From assembly GCF_900128495.1 (NCBI RefSeq), contig NZ_LT635801.1, positions 1,313,997 to 1,377,996 of the forward strand: a stretch of 64,000 nt of DNA. The letters are read 5' to 3'. The notes beneath the pieces were generated by a model that worked only from the letters and a program-made list of their open reading frames with translations, had not been told where the DNA came from and searched no databases. A program made the translations under genes and the position numbers. Positions 33,746 to 42,677 of the stretch are shown piece after piece (positions within the stretch are counted from its first letter, which is position 1; every line of letters starts with the position of its first letter). This stretch comes from Bacteroides ilei. GTDB lineage: Bacteria > Bacteroidota > Bacteroidia > Bacteroidales > Bacteroidaceae.

Positions 33746-35500
33746 TTACCAATACTCGATGGTTCGTTTCTCTGTATATTCTTCTGGAGCAGTATATTCA
33801 TCGCCGACATAGTTCCCATTGTCATCATACTTATCGTATTCGGTGGTGTAGCTTACCTTCCGCTCTATCCAATTCTTGTGCTTGTCGAACTTGGTATAGG
33901 TATAGCGATAAGTGGTGTTACCTTCTTCCGGGTGCTCCTGTATCATCGTGGCCGGGTATTTGCTGTCACCTTCATAGCTGTATTTCCAAGTGACGTATGC
34001 CATGTGCGAAGTAAACTGATGACTGATGATACGATTGCGCTTATCAAACATATAGGTCTGGTCAAGTTCCGTGTTGGTATCAGCATCTGGACAAATATCC
34101 GTCCGCATACCATCTTTTGATTCGATGTTCACCACATAATCTCCCCATCCCTCCACTTTATAGGAAGTAGCTGTGGCATATTGATAGGCCGCTTCGTCTC
34201 CGAACTTGTTCTGCATGGCAATCAGATTGCCCGCCTGGTCAAATTTGAGTGATTCCTCATTGCCGTTTACCGACTTGACTTTACCGGACAACCCATAAAT
34301 ATCCGTTCCTTTGTAGCGTAAACTACCCATTAGGGCAGGTTGACCGTTTTCTTTTGCAGCTTTCATGGAAGCAATCGTTTCATCGTCCCAGTAATCAATG
34401 CTGCGGACAACTGTCAGGCTGGGAGCCTCACCCGCTTTGACAGCAGAAGAACGATCCCGATTCGATGTAAATCCGTCTCTGAAAGCCTTATAGTAGGTAC
34501 GCAATGCAGGTATCTCATCGATGTTAGCCGGGAATGTAACGGTAGCTTGTGTCCAGTTTCCTTTTTCATCATATACATAATCGTAGGAGACGGTAAACGT
34601 CATGTCATCCACCCGCCAGTTGTTGCCTTTACTTTTATATACACCTCCGCTATACGTCCAAGTAGCCAAGTCTCCGTGTGAGTTATACGCAAAGCTGCTG
34701 GTACAAGTCAGTGTTTCGTTCCCCCCGTCAAATTCAACGGGAATCTTCTCTACGGCTTGTGTGCACAGATGGCCTGTATAGACATAGGTTGTCACCGATT
34801 GTCCTGTCTTGTAACTGTCGATGTCTTTCAAGAACATGTTCGTGGTCTTCGGTGTTTCAAAAGACTTCAAGTGAGCGAGCGAGTCAAACTGCATCTCATG
34901 AAGCGTCACGCCCGATTCATTGACCGTGCCATTCTTTTTTTCGGGCAGGATGGATTGCAATACCCCATTACCGTGATAGGCATACAGAAAAGTGGTTGTG
35001 TCATAATGTCCCCGCCCGTTCTTGTCGCGACGTATCAACCGACCTGCACTGTCGTATGTGAAGCCGTCATCTTTTTTCCGGCGTTTGTAACGTCCGTCAT
35101 CTACCGATTTGATTTGGGTCAGATTGGAATTGCCGTTATATTCATACGAAATGACATCAAATCCGGTTGCACCCACATTGAAAGAAGTGCGCCGCTGTTC
35201 GGACAAACGGCCGTTAGGCAAGAACTCGTATTGCGAGGTGCTTGTCACACCCCATTGTGCATTGTGGTATTCGTAGGTGACCAGCTTCGGATAGTTGCGC
35301 AATCCCATCTTTGCCCAATCCGTAGGATAGTTTACGAAATAAGGCATCAGATGTTCCGCATTCATATCCACTCTTACCGGATCAAAATACACCTGAAGCG
35401 GTGTATAAGGCTGGTTGCTTTCTTCACTGCCACAGCTTGCTGCTCCTATCGACAGCAAGCAAGAAAGACCGACAGCTTGTATGGTCTGTAATGCTTTCAT
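33746..35500 (-). CDS. Exported lipoprotein with YD/RHS-like repeats
   Basis: 584 residues. Signal peptide and lipobox (LLSIGAASC, Cys near 23). The body has repeated YEYN, YDSAGRLIRRD, YNSHGDL and YDEKGNW units, the YD-repeat pattern of RHS-like beta shells but with few, irregular copies. Probably a surface lipoprotein. Last gene of a six-gene leftward cargo operon with AT-richer composition than the tra genes. Function unknown. Confidence 0.75.
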   Translation of the reverse strand: MKALQTIQAVGLSCLLSIGAASCGSEESNQPYTPLQVYFDPVRVDMNAEHLMPYFVNYPTDWAKMGLRNYPKLVTYEYHNAQWGVTSTSQYEFLPNGRLSEQRRTSFNVGATGFDVISYEYNGNSNLTQIKSVDDGRYKRRKKDDGFTYDSAGRLIRRDKNGRGHYDTTTFLYAYHGNGVLQSILPEKKNGTVNESGVTLHEMQFDSLAHLKSFETPKTTNMFLKDIDSYKTGQSVTTYVYTGHLCTQAVEKIPVEFDGGNETLTCTSSFAYNSHGDLATWTYSGGVYKSKGNNWRVDDMTFTVSYDYVYDEKGNWTQATVTFPANIDEIPALRTYYKAFRDGFTSNRDRSSAVKAGEAPSLTVVRSIDYWDDETIASMKAAKENGQPALMGSLRYKGTDIYGLSGKVKSVNGNEESLKFDQAGNLIAMQNKFGDEAAYQYATATSYKVEGWGDYVVNIESKDGMRTDICPDADTNTELDQTYMFDKRNRIISHQFTSHMAYVTWKYSYEGDSKYPATMIQEHPEEGNTTYRYTYTKFDKHKNWIERKVSYTTEYDKYDDNGNYVGDEYTAPEEYTEKRTIEYW

Positions 35501-35506
35501 GTTCCG

Positions 35507-36811
35507 TTATTTTTGATTTGTTGGATGATTTTCCTTGCAGGGGACCTGCTTGGTGACAGGATGATAAGAGATATTCCAGACGGGATAAGCTCCGACCTTA
35601 TCTACACAGCACGAATACAGATAACAGTTCCCGTGTATCGAACTTTCCGAACCCAGCAATCCGGAGATGTATTTGCATCCTTTTCCCGACACAATGATTT
35701 TGCCTTCATTCACCACCTGATGGAAAGAGGAACCTCCGAAACTGCCGATTACTCCTCCGATGGCGGAAAATTCAGCCAGCAGGTCATGCTTGATTTCGAT
35801 GTTGCCTGCATTGTACAGATCCAACGGATAGATTCGTTCGTAGTTGTGAGGTGTCAGTTCGCCACATACCCCTCCGATATTAAATGTAGCAGATGTATTC
35901 TGTGTGTCCAAGCGGATGTTTCCCCAATTATGGAGATGCTCTATATCAGTTTCATTGGTTTTGAAAAGTCCGACAACACCACCGATGTAGCTATGATCAG
36001 GTTGGGCATCGGCCTTCCACTGCACGGTCAAATCGCCTTTATTCTCGACGCAGACATTCTCTTTGATAAAGATTTTACCATAATTGGTGGCCCTCCCGAT
36101 GACTCCACCTATGTAGGCATCACTGCACGGATTAACGGTGAGGTTGCCCTCATTGATTACCTTGCCACGCAAAGCCACTTCCACTTCGGAGCCGTAGCTA
36201 TCCAGGTCTCCGACAAGTCCACCCAGACAGAGTGTACAGATACCCTTATTGTCAGCGAATGAGATATCCACCTTGCTGGTACAATTCTTGATACACCCAT
36301 TCTTGAACTTTCCCGCCAGAGAACCGGCAAGCAGGCTATAACCGTCTTCTCTCTTTTGAGCGTCGATGGTCATGTCACCTGCCAATGTCAGATCCTTGAC
36401 CACAGCTTCTTTTTCACCACCCATTTCTTCAAACAGACCGACATCAAATACTCCTTTGGAACTCTCTTCAATGACCACCCGTATTCCGTCGAAGGTAATG
36501 GTATGTCCGTTGCCGTCGAACTCCCTAACCGGGAATTTAATCGGTGTCCATTCACCGCTGATTTCGATGTCCTTCACCAGTTTAATCCGCACTTCATCTG
36601 CTGGAATCTCCCTGCCTGCATCGGTGAGCAGCGTTTGTGCTTCCATGTTTTTATCCTTGATTTCGAACGTTTCGTTCAGGAAACGCAGTTCACTCTCTTT
36701 TCCGATTTCAAATACCTGTTCCGCCTCGTTGAAATGCAAGGCGGTGACTTTCTCTTCACACGATGTCAGCCAAAAAGGCAGGCAAGCGACAAGGTAAACC
36801 ATTCTTTTCAT
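35507..36811 (-). CDS. Exported lipoprotein with GLUG-type repeats
   Basis: 434 residues from the ATG at 36811 (MKRMVYLVACLPFWLTSC). Lipobox LTSC at residue 18. From about residue 170 it has repeats of IGGVVGLF, IGGVIGRA, IGGVCGEL and IGGVIGSF spaced by about 35-45 residues, the GLUG motif of beta-helical adhesins. An opening segment like FDGNGHTITFDGI also fits right-handed beta-helix proteins. Likely surface-exposed. Confidence 0.75.
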   Translation of the reverse strand: MKRMVYLVACLPFWLTSCEEKVTALHFNEAEQVFEIGKESELRFLNETFEIKDKNMEAQTLLTDAGREIPADEVRIKLVKDIEISGEWTPIKFPVREFDGNGHTITFDGIRVVIEESSKGVFDVGLFEEMGGEKEAVVKDLTLAGDMTIDAQKREDGYSLLAGSLAGKFKNGCIKNCTSKVDISFADNKGICTLCLGGLVGDLDSYGSEVEVALRGKVINEGNLTVNPCSDAYIGGVIGRATNYGKIFIKENVCVENKGDLTVQWKADAQPDHSYIGGVVGLFKTNETDIEHLHNWGNIRLDTQNTSATFNIGGVCGELTPHNYERIYPLDLYNAGNIEIKHDLLAEFSAIGGVIGSFGGSSFHQVVNEGKIIVSGKGCKYISGLLGSESSIHGNCYLYSCCVDKVGAYPVWNISYHPVTKQVPCKENHPTNQK

Positions 36812-36824
36812 GATGCTGCTCTTT

Positions 36825-37721
36825 TTACATATCTGCTGCATAATTCTCGCCCTCCATGATAAACATTCCCGACTCTTTCCAGTAATACACCACATAAGGC
36901 TCTACTTTCGACATTTCATTGATGTCCTGCGTGGGCATTCCACTAAAATAGGTAAAGACCAGTGCGTTACCCTCTATTTTTCCGGCATACGACTCCACGC
37001 TTGACATAGGAATGCTTTCACCTTGTGGAGGATACATGGTCGTTTTGACCATAAAAACTTGTTCTCCTTTCTTTTCCAGTGTGAAAGATATTAAGCCGTT
37101 GGCATAACTTTTTGTAAAGGCTGATTCTGGGATGGTATTATCTTTCAAGTAAAAAGCATACTCCGGAGAAATATATCCGATACGTTTGTCTTGGGCAGAA
37201 AGCTCTACCTTGAACCATCCCTTTTCTTTCCCCAAGAATCTGAAACTTTGTCCACGGTTGGCTTTCATTAAAGGACTACCCGATACAGGGGTGGAACGGA
37301 CATTGATTTTATCTCCTCCACTGATGAATACATAGTTACATTTATCTTTCTGCTTAAACACTACCGGCTCTGAACCGGGTGGCAAGAAGGACAGTTCCTT
37401 CGTGGTGGGATTGTACTTGAACTCCGCTTTTTGTTTTCCCATACTGCTTTCTACGGCAACCGAAGCCTCTGTATTATCAATGTGATAGACGTCTACAATA
37501 CTATAGGCAAGCCCATAGCCTCCTTCAAACACATTGTAAGCACCGTAACTGCCATCTGTCGGTGTGTTGTACAGGTCTATTTCCAACTGAATCTGGCTGT
37601 TGCCTTTCCAATATTCCCATTTGCCCACAAAGGGTTTTGTGTCATCTGCTTGTATAGACGCGTGTACACTCAAGAAGCCACAAACAAGGCTTATCAAACT
37701 TAGGCATATCAATTTTTTCAT
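36825..37721 (-). CDS. Exported protein with SH3-like domain
   Basis: 298 residues with a signal peptide (LICLSLISLVCGFLSVHA). An SH3_3-like domain lies near residues 135-190 (INVRSTPVSGSPLMKANRGQSF, then FLGKEKGWFKVEL and GYISPEYAF). The N- and C-terminal parts are beta-rich and unknown. Such bacterial SH3 domains bind cell-wall peptides. Middle of the cargo operon. Confidence 0.72.
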   Translation of the reverse strand: MKKLICLSLISLVCGFLSVHASIQADDTKPFVGKWEYWKGNSQIQLEIDLYNTPTDGSYGAYNVFEGGYGLAYSIVDVYHIDNTEASVAVESSMGKQKAEFKYNPTTKELSFLPPGSEPVVFKQKDKCNYVFISGGDKINVRSTPVSGSPLMKANRGQSFRFLGKEKGWFKVELSAQDKRIGYISPEYAFYLKDNTIPESAFTKSYANGLISFTLEKKGEQVFMVKTTMYPPQGESIPMSSVESYAGKIEGNALVFTYFSGMPTQDINEMSKVEPYVVYYWKESGMFIMEGENYAADM

Positions 37722-37747
37722 TATGCTGTTGCTTTATATGGTTAAAA

Positions 37748-38608
37748 TTAAAGACTAAAAGTGACATATACGGCAGACTGTACCCGTACAGGCTGTCCGT
37801 CTTTGATTCCGGGTGTCCATTCCTTTAAGGACTTGACCACTCTTACGGCTTCGGTATTGAGATTGGCATGAACCTTTTTCACAGCCGTAACATCAGATAC
37901 CGAACCGTCTTTCTCCACTATAAAGGAAACAAGCACGTCGCCCTGAATCTTCTGCTGTTTGCAGATCATGGGATAACGTATGCTTCGGGCAATATCCGCC
38001 AGCAATGCTTGGTTTCCACCGGGGTATTCCGGCTCCTTATCCACCTCGCTGCCTTTGTACACCTTATTGGGGCTTACCTTGGATTGTGCCGGTTCTCGTC
38101 TATCTTCCTTCGGAGTGGTTGGCATACCAAATCTTCTTTCGGGAGTATCTTTGTCTGTTTCTTTTTGCTCTTCCAGTTCCTGTTGTAATATTCTTTGCAA
38201 CACTTCACTGGAGATAAGAAAACCGTTAAACTTGGAAGGAGCGTACCCGGAGAATGCCGATACCACTTCGAAACTGAATGTTTTTCCCTCCTCGATACGT
38301 GGGAAATAATAAGTGCCCGCTGTTTTTATCCGATTGCCCGGCATCAGGTAGAACAAGTCTATGGGCAAACTGCGGCTTGTCTTCTGTGCCACTCCCTTTA
38401 TCTGAAATTTATAGCCGCCATTGGCGCGTCCCGTACAAGTAACGCTGGTAACATGCCAATAACGATCCACTCCGGCATCGCATTTGAACGGCACATTTAC
38501 CGGATAACTCTTGGGAGGAATGGAAAAACTTGTTTGCGCAAAAGTCGCATGACTCATGAAAAATACCCCTAAGACAATGAGGCATAGTAAAATAGATAAT
38601 CGCTTCAT
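37748..38608 (-). CDS. Exported protein with TonB C-terminal domain
   Basis: 286 residues with a signal peptide (LLCLIVLGVFFMSHATFAQ). A beta-rich N-terminal half is followed by a linker and a TonB_C domain from about residue 200 (EYPGGNQALLADIARSIRYP, GDVLVSFIVEKDGSVSDV, VVKSLKEWTPGIKDGQPV). There is no N-terminal membrane anchor typical of energising TonB, so it is probably a periplasmic or outer-membrane TonB-domain protein. A shorter paralogue follows upstream. Confidence 0.8.
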   Translation of the reverse strand: MKRLSILLCLIVLGVFFMSHATFAQTSFSIPPKSYPVNVPFKCDAGVDRYWHVTSVTCTGRANGGYKFQIKGVAQKTSRSLPIDLFYLMPGNRIKTAGTYYFPRIEEGKTFSFEVVSAFSGYAPSKFNGFLISSEVLQRILQQELEEQKETDKDTPERRFGMPTTPKEDRREPAQSKVSPNKVYKGSEVDKEPEYPGGNQALLADIARSIRYPMICKQQKIQGDVLVSFIVEKDGSVSDVTAVKKVHANLNTEAVRVVKSLKEWTPGIKDGQPVRVQSAVYVTFSL

Positions 38609-38638
38609 ACGTATATCGTTTTATAGTTTTTAGATTCA

Positions 38639-39067
38639 TCAGAGTTTAAACGTGATAGGCAGAGTGTATTCCACATTTACCGGTTTGCCATCCTGTGTAC
38701 CGGGAATCCAACGAGGCATGGACTTCACTACGCGGACAGCTTCCTTATCCAAATAAGGATCTACAGACTTGGTAACACGAATATTTGAGATAGAGCCATC
38801 GCTCTTGACTGTAAATTTCACCAACACTTTGCCTTGTATTTTCTGTTCCTTGCAAACTGTCGGATACTTTAGATTCTTTGATAAAAATTGTACCAATGCG
38901 GTGATACCACCGGGAAATTCCGGAGACACCTCTCTCTTGTTCTGGGAAACTTTTGCCATCGAAGGCAAATCATTGATAGTTCTTGCCTCATTTGCAGCCT
39001 GTGTATCCAAACAATTGCCAATCAGCAGTGCGGATAGTAAACTGCTCAAAATAATTTGTTTTTTCAT
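38639..39067 (-). CDS. Short exported TonB C-terminal-domain protein
   Basis: 142 residues: signal peptide (IILSSLLSALLIGNCLDTQA) then an almost bare TonB_C domain (EFPGGITALVQFLSKNLKYP, GKVLVKFTVKSDGSISNI, WIPGTQDGKPVNVEYTLP). A close relative of the C-terminal half of the adjacent 286-residue protein, so a tandem duplication is likely. Confidence 0.8.
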   Translation of the reverse strand: MKKQIILSSLLSALLIGNCLDTQAANEARTINDLPSMAKVSQNKREVSPEFPGGITALVQFLSKNLKYPTVCKEQKIQGKVLVKFTVKSDGSISNIRVTKSVDPYLDKEAVRVVKSMPRWIPGTQDGKPVNVEYTLPITFKL

Positions 39068-39108
39068 ACAGTTTTATTGTTTAATTATCAATACGTTACA
39101 TTATTCAT

Positions 39109-39942
39109 TTATTTGCGATAAAATCCGGAACTGTCGCGTCCCCATTTGCCGCCAAATTGGTCGGTATAATCACACTCGCTATAGGGAGAATCTTGTGTAA
39201 GATGATATAATGTTCCAGAATCAGTAAAACTTGCTGTTTTCAAACCACTTGAACTGCTTGATGATGAACCGCTCCAAGACTCCGTCGCTCCCTTATGCAA
39301 GTCTTTAAAACCGAGAATACCCATAATAAGACCTATCCCGTTGCCTATACTGAATCCCCATTGGGCCATATCCCACATGGTACCAGAGTCTATCCAACCC
39401 AGCCAATCAAGAATAAAACCTACTGCCAATCCAATCGCTCCAACAATCAAACCTACAACCAGCATCAATGCGAAGAATTGTAACACAATCTTGATAATGT
39501 AGATGGCTATGCCTAAAAACAGTATCCACTTTATCGCTGTGAACCAAGCCGATTCTCCTTCGGAATCAAACAACCAAGAGGTTAAGTCCCATGACTCTTC
39601 TTTGGTGGAAGTACCCGCTTCGTCTGTTTCTGTTACGGCTTCCAGATACGATGCGCTGACATAACCCTGCCAGCCATTATAATTGATATTAGCCCATCCG
39701 TTTTCTATAGATACAACATCAATCACGTTATCCTTAGACAATTGTCCTAATAGTTTTCCGTTTTTATTGGCTGAAGCTCGTACATTAAGACCGTTGGGAG
39801 CGGTCACTCGATAATGATCTGCAAAAGATTGCGTACATAGGGAAAAATTAAGGATTAGAAACAAAACCCATTTAACAATGTTTCTGCTAACGAACATATT
39901 CTTCAGCATACAAATACTTTGCTGGCTATATCTGTTCATCAT
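39109..39942 (-). CDS. SH3-domain protein with membrane segments, first gene of the cargo operon
   Basis: 277 residues; internal ATGs at codons 12 and 16 could be the true start, since the signal peptide begins around NIVKWVLFLILNFSLC. A bacterial SH3 domain follows (GLNVRASANKNGKLLGQL, NINYNGWQGYVSASYL), then two or three hydrophobic helices (135-200) with IYIIKIVLQFFALMLVVGLIV, a serine-rich linker and an aromatic tail. Probably inner-membrane with periplasmic SH3. Function unknown. Confidence 0.7.
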   Translation of the reverse strand: MMNRYSQQSICMLKNMFVSRNIVKWVLFLILNFSLCTQSFADHYRVTAPNGLNVRASANKNGKLLGQLSKDNVIDVVSIENGWANINYNGWQGYVSASYLEAVTETDEAGTSTKEESWDLTSWLFDSEGESAWFTAIKWILFLGIAIYIIKIVLQFFALMLVVGLIVGAIGLAVGFILDWLGWIDSGTMWDMAQWGFSIGNGIGLIMGILGFKDLHKGATESWSGSSSSSSSGLKTASFTDSGTLYHLTQDSPYSECDYTDQFGGKWGRDSSGFYRK

Positions 39943-39949
39943 AAATTAA

Positions 39950-40145
39950 GACTCTTGCAGTCCCGTAGAGTCTGCTTGATTAAACCACGAAGCGTGGAAC
40001 TGCAAATGCCACGTTCTAAGTCGGAGGTCGTAGGAATAACCTTTATTCAGAGTATGGTAATAGCAGCCCACGCTATAGCGTGAGAAACCAATTACGCTTT
40101 TCTCTCTGAATAGTCTTGAATTTCCTACGTTCCCGACTTCGAGAT
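39950..40145 (-). ncRNA. Highly structured leader upstream of the cargo operon
   Basis: Small hairpin GACTCT/AGAGTC (39950-39972) next to the first gene, a CCACG/CGTGG element, then a long arm pair. AAGTCGG, CGTAGGAA and TATTCAGAG pair with CTCTGAATA, TTCCTACG and CCGACTT, enclosing a perfect CACGCTATAGCGTG palindrome. It lies between a -7 box (40204) and the first gene, so it should be transcribed as an mRNA leader of about 240 nt. Class not recognised; it differs from the leading-region palindromes. Confidence 0.55.
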
Positions 40146-40203
40146 AAGCATAACGCTTCTTTCTTTTCTAATATGTCTTGGAAAGAGTTTCCTCAATCCG
40201 GCA

Positions 40204-40211
40204 CAAAGGTA
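40204..40211 (-). promoter_or_regulatory. -7 box of the cargo operon
   Basis: TACCTTTG on the - strand is a perfect TAnnTTTG, about 262 bp before the first cargo gene. The duplex promoter points in the direction of the genes, as expected for ordinary transcription, in contrast to the palindromic leaders. Confidence 0.65.
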
Positions 40212-40427
40212 GTGAAATTTCATGAAACAGGACCTTATATACCGTGATTTTCTTAAAGTTAGGAGTGGATTTTAAGTCTATTGTGCTAAAACCAATATTA
40301 AATAAACTGCAAGAAAGACAAATCTATTAAATAATGGGCTAACATTTTCTGAAAAACTCTGTAAGGATAGAAAAAATGTTTGAGATGTATGAACTCTTAA
40401 GAAAGGACGAAACTAAAAAACAAAAAT
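40212..40427. other. AT-rich gap, no gene seen
   Basis: Between the cargo promoter and the TAGTA array. Low complexity AT-rich DNA, no credible frame, probably the junction of the cargo insertion. Confidence 0.5.
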
Positions 40428-40510
40428 ATAGTATCTACTAATTTTAACAAGAATAGGTTTACTAATTTCCTATTTTACTATGATTAGTAAATACTATATT
40501 TAGTATCTGC
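40428..40510. promoter_or_regulatory. Second TAGTA-type palindrome array, beside ssb
   Basis: TAGTATCTACTAAT, TTTACTATGATTAGTAAATACTA and TTTAGTATCTG repeat the motif found before parA at 33.4 kb. The two arrays bracket the 7 kb cargo block, as if one array had been split or duplicated by the insertion. Confidence 0.5.
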
Positions 40511-40535
40511 TTATTTTCAGATAGTTGTTATCTTA

Positions 40536-40949
40536 TCAGAAGGGCAAATCCTCCTTTTCGTCCTGCGGGAAATCGGCGGGAGGAACGGGTGCGCTGTCTG
40601 CACCGTTTACATCGTTGTCCGCTCCGGCTGCCGCACCCTCGCGTTTTCCGGTATTGATAAAGGCAATGCTTTCTGCCGTGATGGAGAGCTGTATTTGGCT
40701 CTCGCCATTCTTGTCTTTCCACAGGGAAGATGACAGCGTACCGTCAACGAGTATGAGTCTTCCTTTCGTCAGATATTCGGACAAATGGATATGGTTGTCC
40801 TTGTTGCTACGTACCCTTATCCAAGTGGTAGTGTTTTGTCCTCTTGAATAATCGTCAACGGCTATGTCCATAGCCATGAATGAGCCGTGTACTCCTGAAA
40901 TAACCTGGCAATCTTTGCCGATGCGTCCGATAGTGTGAACATGTAACAT
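40536..40949 (-). CDS. ssb: Single-stranded DNA-binding protein
   Basis: 137 residues: OB-fold SSB (MLHVHTIGRIGKDCQVI, TTTWIRVRSNKDNHIHLSEYLTKGRLILVDGTL) and a flexible tail ending in the acidic tip EKEDLPF, which recruits replication proteins. ICE- and plasmid-borne ssb in leading regions coat incoming DNA and suppress SOS. It is the sole gene behind palindrome D, a key reason to see these palindromes as early-entry controls. Confidence 0.92.
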   Translation of the reverse strand: MLHVHTIGRIGKDCQVISGVHGSFMAMDIAVDDYSRGQNTTTWIRVRSNKDNHIHLSEYLTKGRLILVDGTLSSSLWKDKNGESQIQLSITAESIAFINTGKREGAAAGADNDVNGADSAPVPPADFPQDEKEDLPF

Positions 40950-41039
40950 AATAGAAAATTGTTTGTGGCAAGGTGGTTGGTCCTGCCGTTACCTAACTGT
41001 TTATTTTTTCCCTTCTTTCGGTTCCTTTCTCTGCCTGAA

Positions 41040-41203
41040 CCGTTCCGGGATTTTATAGATGCGGTACATGGCTGCCGGTAGAGCTTTATGCGACGGCTTT
41101 TCTTGCCAATTACTCTTCGTAGAAGGAAGAATTTGCAAGAAATGCACTTCAAGCCGCCGGATCAAGCGCGGCAGCCGACCTTTGCATCTGAAAAACCGGA
41201 CGG
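41040..41203 (-). promoter_or_regulatory. Palindromic leader D, upstream of ssb
   Basis: Core 41058-41188. GATGC/GCATC, GGCTGCC/GGCAGCC, GACGGCTT/AAGCCGCC, TTTCTTGCCAATT with AATTTGCAAGAAA, apical CTTC-GTA-GAAG. CCG..CCGG/CCGG..CGG extends the base. GACCTTTG (41177-41184) lies on the 3' arm. Compared with C, the GCTGTCG/CGACAGC pair has become GCTGCCG/CGGCAGC and CCT/AGG has become CTT/AAG: both sides changed. Confidence 0.75.
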
Positions 41204-41332
41204 CGATGGCAGAGAGGAGACCGTAGAGGTTATATCTATAACTGATATAAAGGGAAGAGGGCTTCGCCAAAGTATAAGAGCAGAGGGAAAGAGAGAGGTA
41301 TAAAAGGAAGCCGCCAACGGAGTTGCGGTATT

Positions 41333-41392
41333 TATAAACGGATATCGTGCCCTCCGCCAATGGTGTTGCCATAGGCACGATTCCCGTTTATA
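41333..41392 (-). terminator. Terminator of the 41.4-41.9 kb gene
   Basis: TATAAACGG with CCGTTTATA and inner ATCGTGCC with GGCACGAT form a long perfect-arm stem, 25 bp beyond the stop. Confidence 0.7.
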
Positions 41393-41416
41393 GCCTATTT
41401 TGACCGGGCCGGTATC

Positions 41417-41863
41417 TCAAAGAGAGGAAGGCAGCAAATCCCCCATCCTCTGTTCCGGCATAGTGCAAAATCCCCGAACGATAGTAGCTCCGTTTACACC
41501 CTCAAGTCTGGCGAACATTTGCAACGCGTCAAATCCACAGTCGAACTGTTCCATGCTGACAGCGGGGGCAAAATGAACAATACCGTGGGGATAGCTCTTC
41601 GAGACACCTATCCACCCACGCAAATAATCATCGAAGCGTCCTTCTGCTTTTGAGGCGTAGAACTCTTGCGAATGGGAGCTGCAAATACTTTTGCCGTACA
41701 TTTCATCTCCTAAAATCAAAGTGCCTGTTTGCGGGTTATACATAAAACGCCGATTGGTTATCTGAAGAATATCTATGATTTCCCGTTTGACGTCGATAAC
41801 CATCAGGATTTTTTCAACCTGCCGTTTTGTGCGTTTGCCTGTTTTACAGTTTTTCTTGTCCAT
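41417..41863 (-). CDS. Uncharacterised leading-region protein behind palindrome E
   Basis: 148 residues from 41863 (MDKKNCKTGKRTKRQVEKIL); an internal ATG at 41803 (MVIDVKREIIDIL) is possible. Basic N-terminus, then alpha/beta with NPQTGTLILGDEMYGKS and AVSMEQFDCGFDALQMFARL. No signal or membrane segment, no known motif. Monocistronic unit with its own leader and terminator. Confidence 0.65.
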   Translation of the reverse strand: MDKKNCKTGKRTKRQVEKILMVIDVKREIIDILQITNRRFMYNPQTGTLILGDEMYGKSICSSHSQEFYASKAEGRFDDYLRGWIGVSKSYPHGIVHFAPAVSMEQFDCGFDALQMFARLEGVNGATIVRGFCTMPEQRMGDLLPSSL

Positions 41864-41926
41864 CTCTTGTCTTTTATGTGAAACATCTGTTTTTTACCCT
41901 TTTTTCGGTTCTTTTCTCTGCTTGAA

Positions 41927-42092
41927 CCGTTCCGGGATTTTACAGATGCGGTACACGACTGCCGGCAGGGCTTCATACAGCGGTTTTCCCGGCCAATTAC
42001 TCTTTCGCAGAAAGGAAGAATTTGCAGGGAATGCACTTCAAGCCGCCGGATCAAGCGCGGCAGCCGACCTTTGCAGTTGGAAAATCGGACGG
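41927..42092 (-). promoter_or_regulatory. Palindromic leader E
   Basis: Core 41945-42077. CTGCCGG/..CGGCAG, CTTCATACAGCGG with CCGCCGGATCAAG, TTCCCGGCCAATT with AATTTGCAGGGAA, apical CTTTC-GCA-GAAAG. The inner arm reads TTCCC/GGGAA where C has TTCCT/AGGAA and D has TTCTT/AAGAA, a three-way compensatory series. GACCTTTG (42067-42074) on the 3' arm. Confidence 0.75.
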
Positions 42093-42613
42093 CAACGGCA
42101 GAGAAGAGACGGGAACGGTCCGGAAAGTATGACGGTAAAAGGGGGTACGGCCTTGCCGGATATAAATGCAGGAGAAAATGAAGTAGAAAAGAGTGCGGCT
42201 TGGGCGGGTCAGGCAATGGTCTGCCGGGGCAAACATGAAAGGGATTCTCCTTATCCGTCCCACGCCTGAATTTCGACCGAGCGGAATGAAAGCGCGGGGC
42301 GGATAAGAAGTATCGCCGTTTGCCCTTGACGTGGCAGGTCACAAGGGAAAGATACGGAACAGAGGCGGAAAGTCCGAAACCAGCGGCATAAAGACCGGTC
42401 GGGCTGTGGAATACCGTGTTGTTTCGACAGGTCGAAGCTCCGGCATGGAACGGCACGATCCGGGCTGCCGCCGGTTTTGAACGGGCCTCCCGTACCTTTC
42501 CCTGACGACTTGTTACGGCACAGACTTTCCACTGGTTCACGGGTTGGGAAAGCCGGTATATAATGGGGAAACAGCCTGAAGGTAAAAAAGGAGGAAGCCT
42601 CGTTTTGAAAAAA
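42093..42613. other. Gene-free stretch, about 520 bp
   Basis: Longest gap between palindromic units. Short frames on both strands look like chance. Purine-rich motifs (GGTAAAAGGGGG near 42132, GTAGAAAAG near 42184, GGTAAAAAAGGAGG near 42582) recur. A rightward non-coding RNA from the E box could span it. Confidence 0.45.
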
Positions 42614-42617
42614 TGAC

Positions 42618-42636
42618 CGCCGCAGCTATGGCGGCG
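42618..42636 (-). terminator. Terminator of the acidic-protein gene
   Basis: CGCCGC-AGCTATG-GCGGCG hairpin; on the - strand it is followed by TCATTTTTTC, 42 bp beyond the stop codon. Confidence 0.6.
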
Positions 42637-42677
42637 ATCCGTCATCATTGGCATGTGATGAGCAGGTTACATTTTGG

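Noticed and set aside
41864..42654. 283-residue leftward frame over palindrome E and the gap
   Set aside because: It overlaps the real 41417-41863 gene in a different frame and translates the palindrome. Composition is R/S/P-rich and repetitive, as for chance frames.
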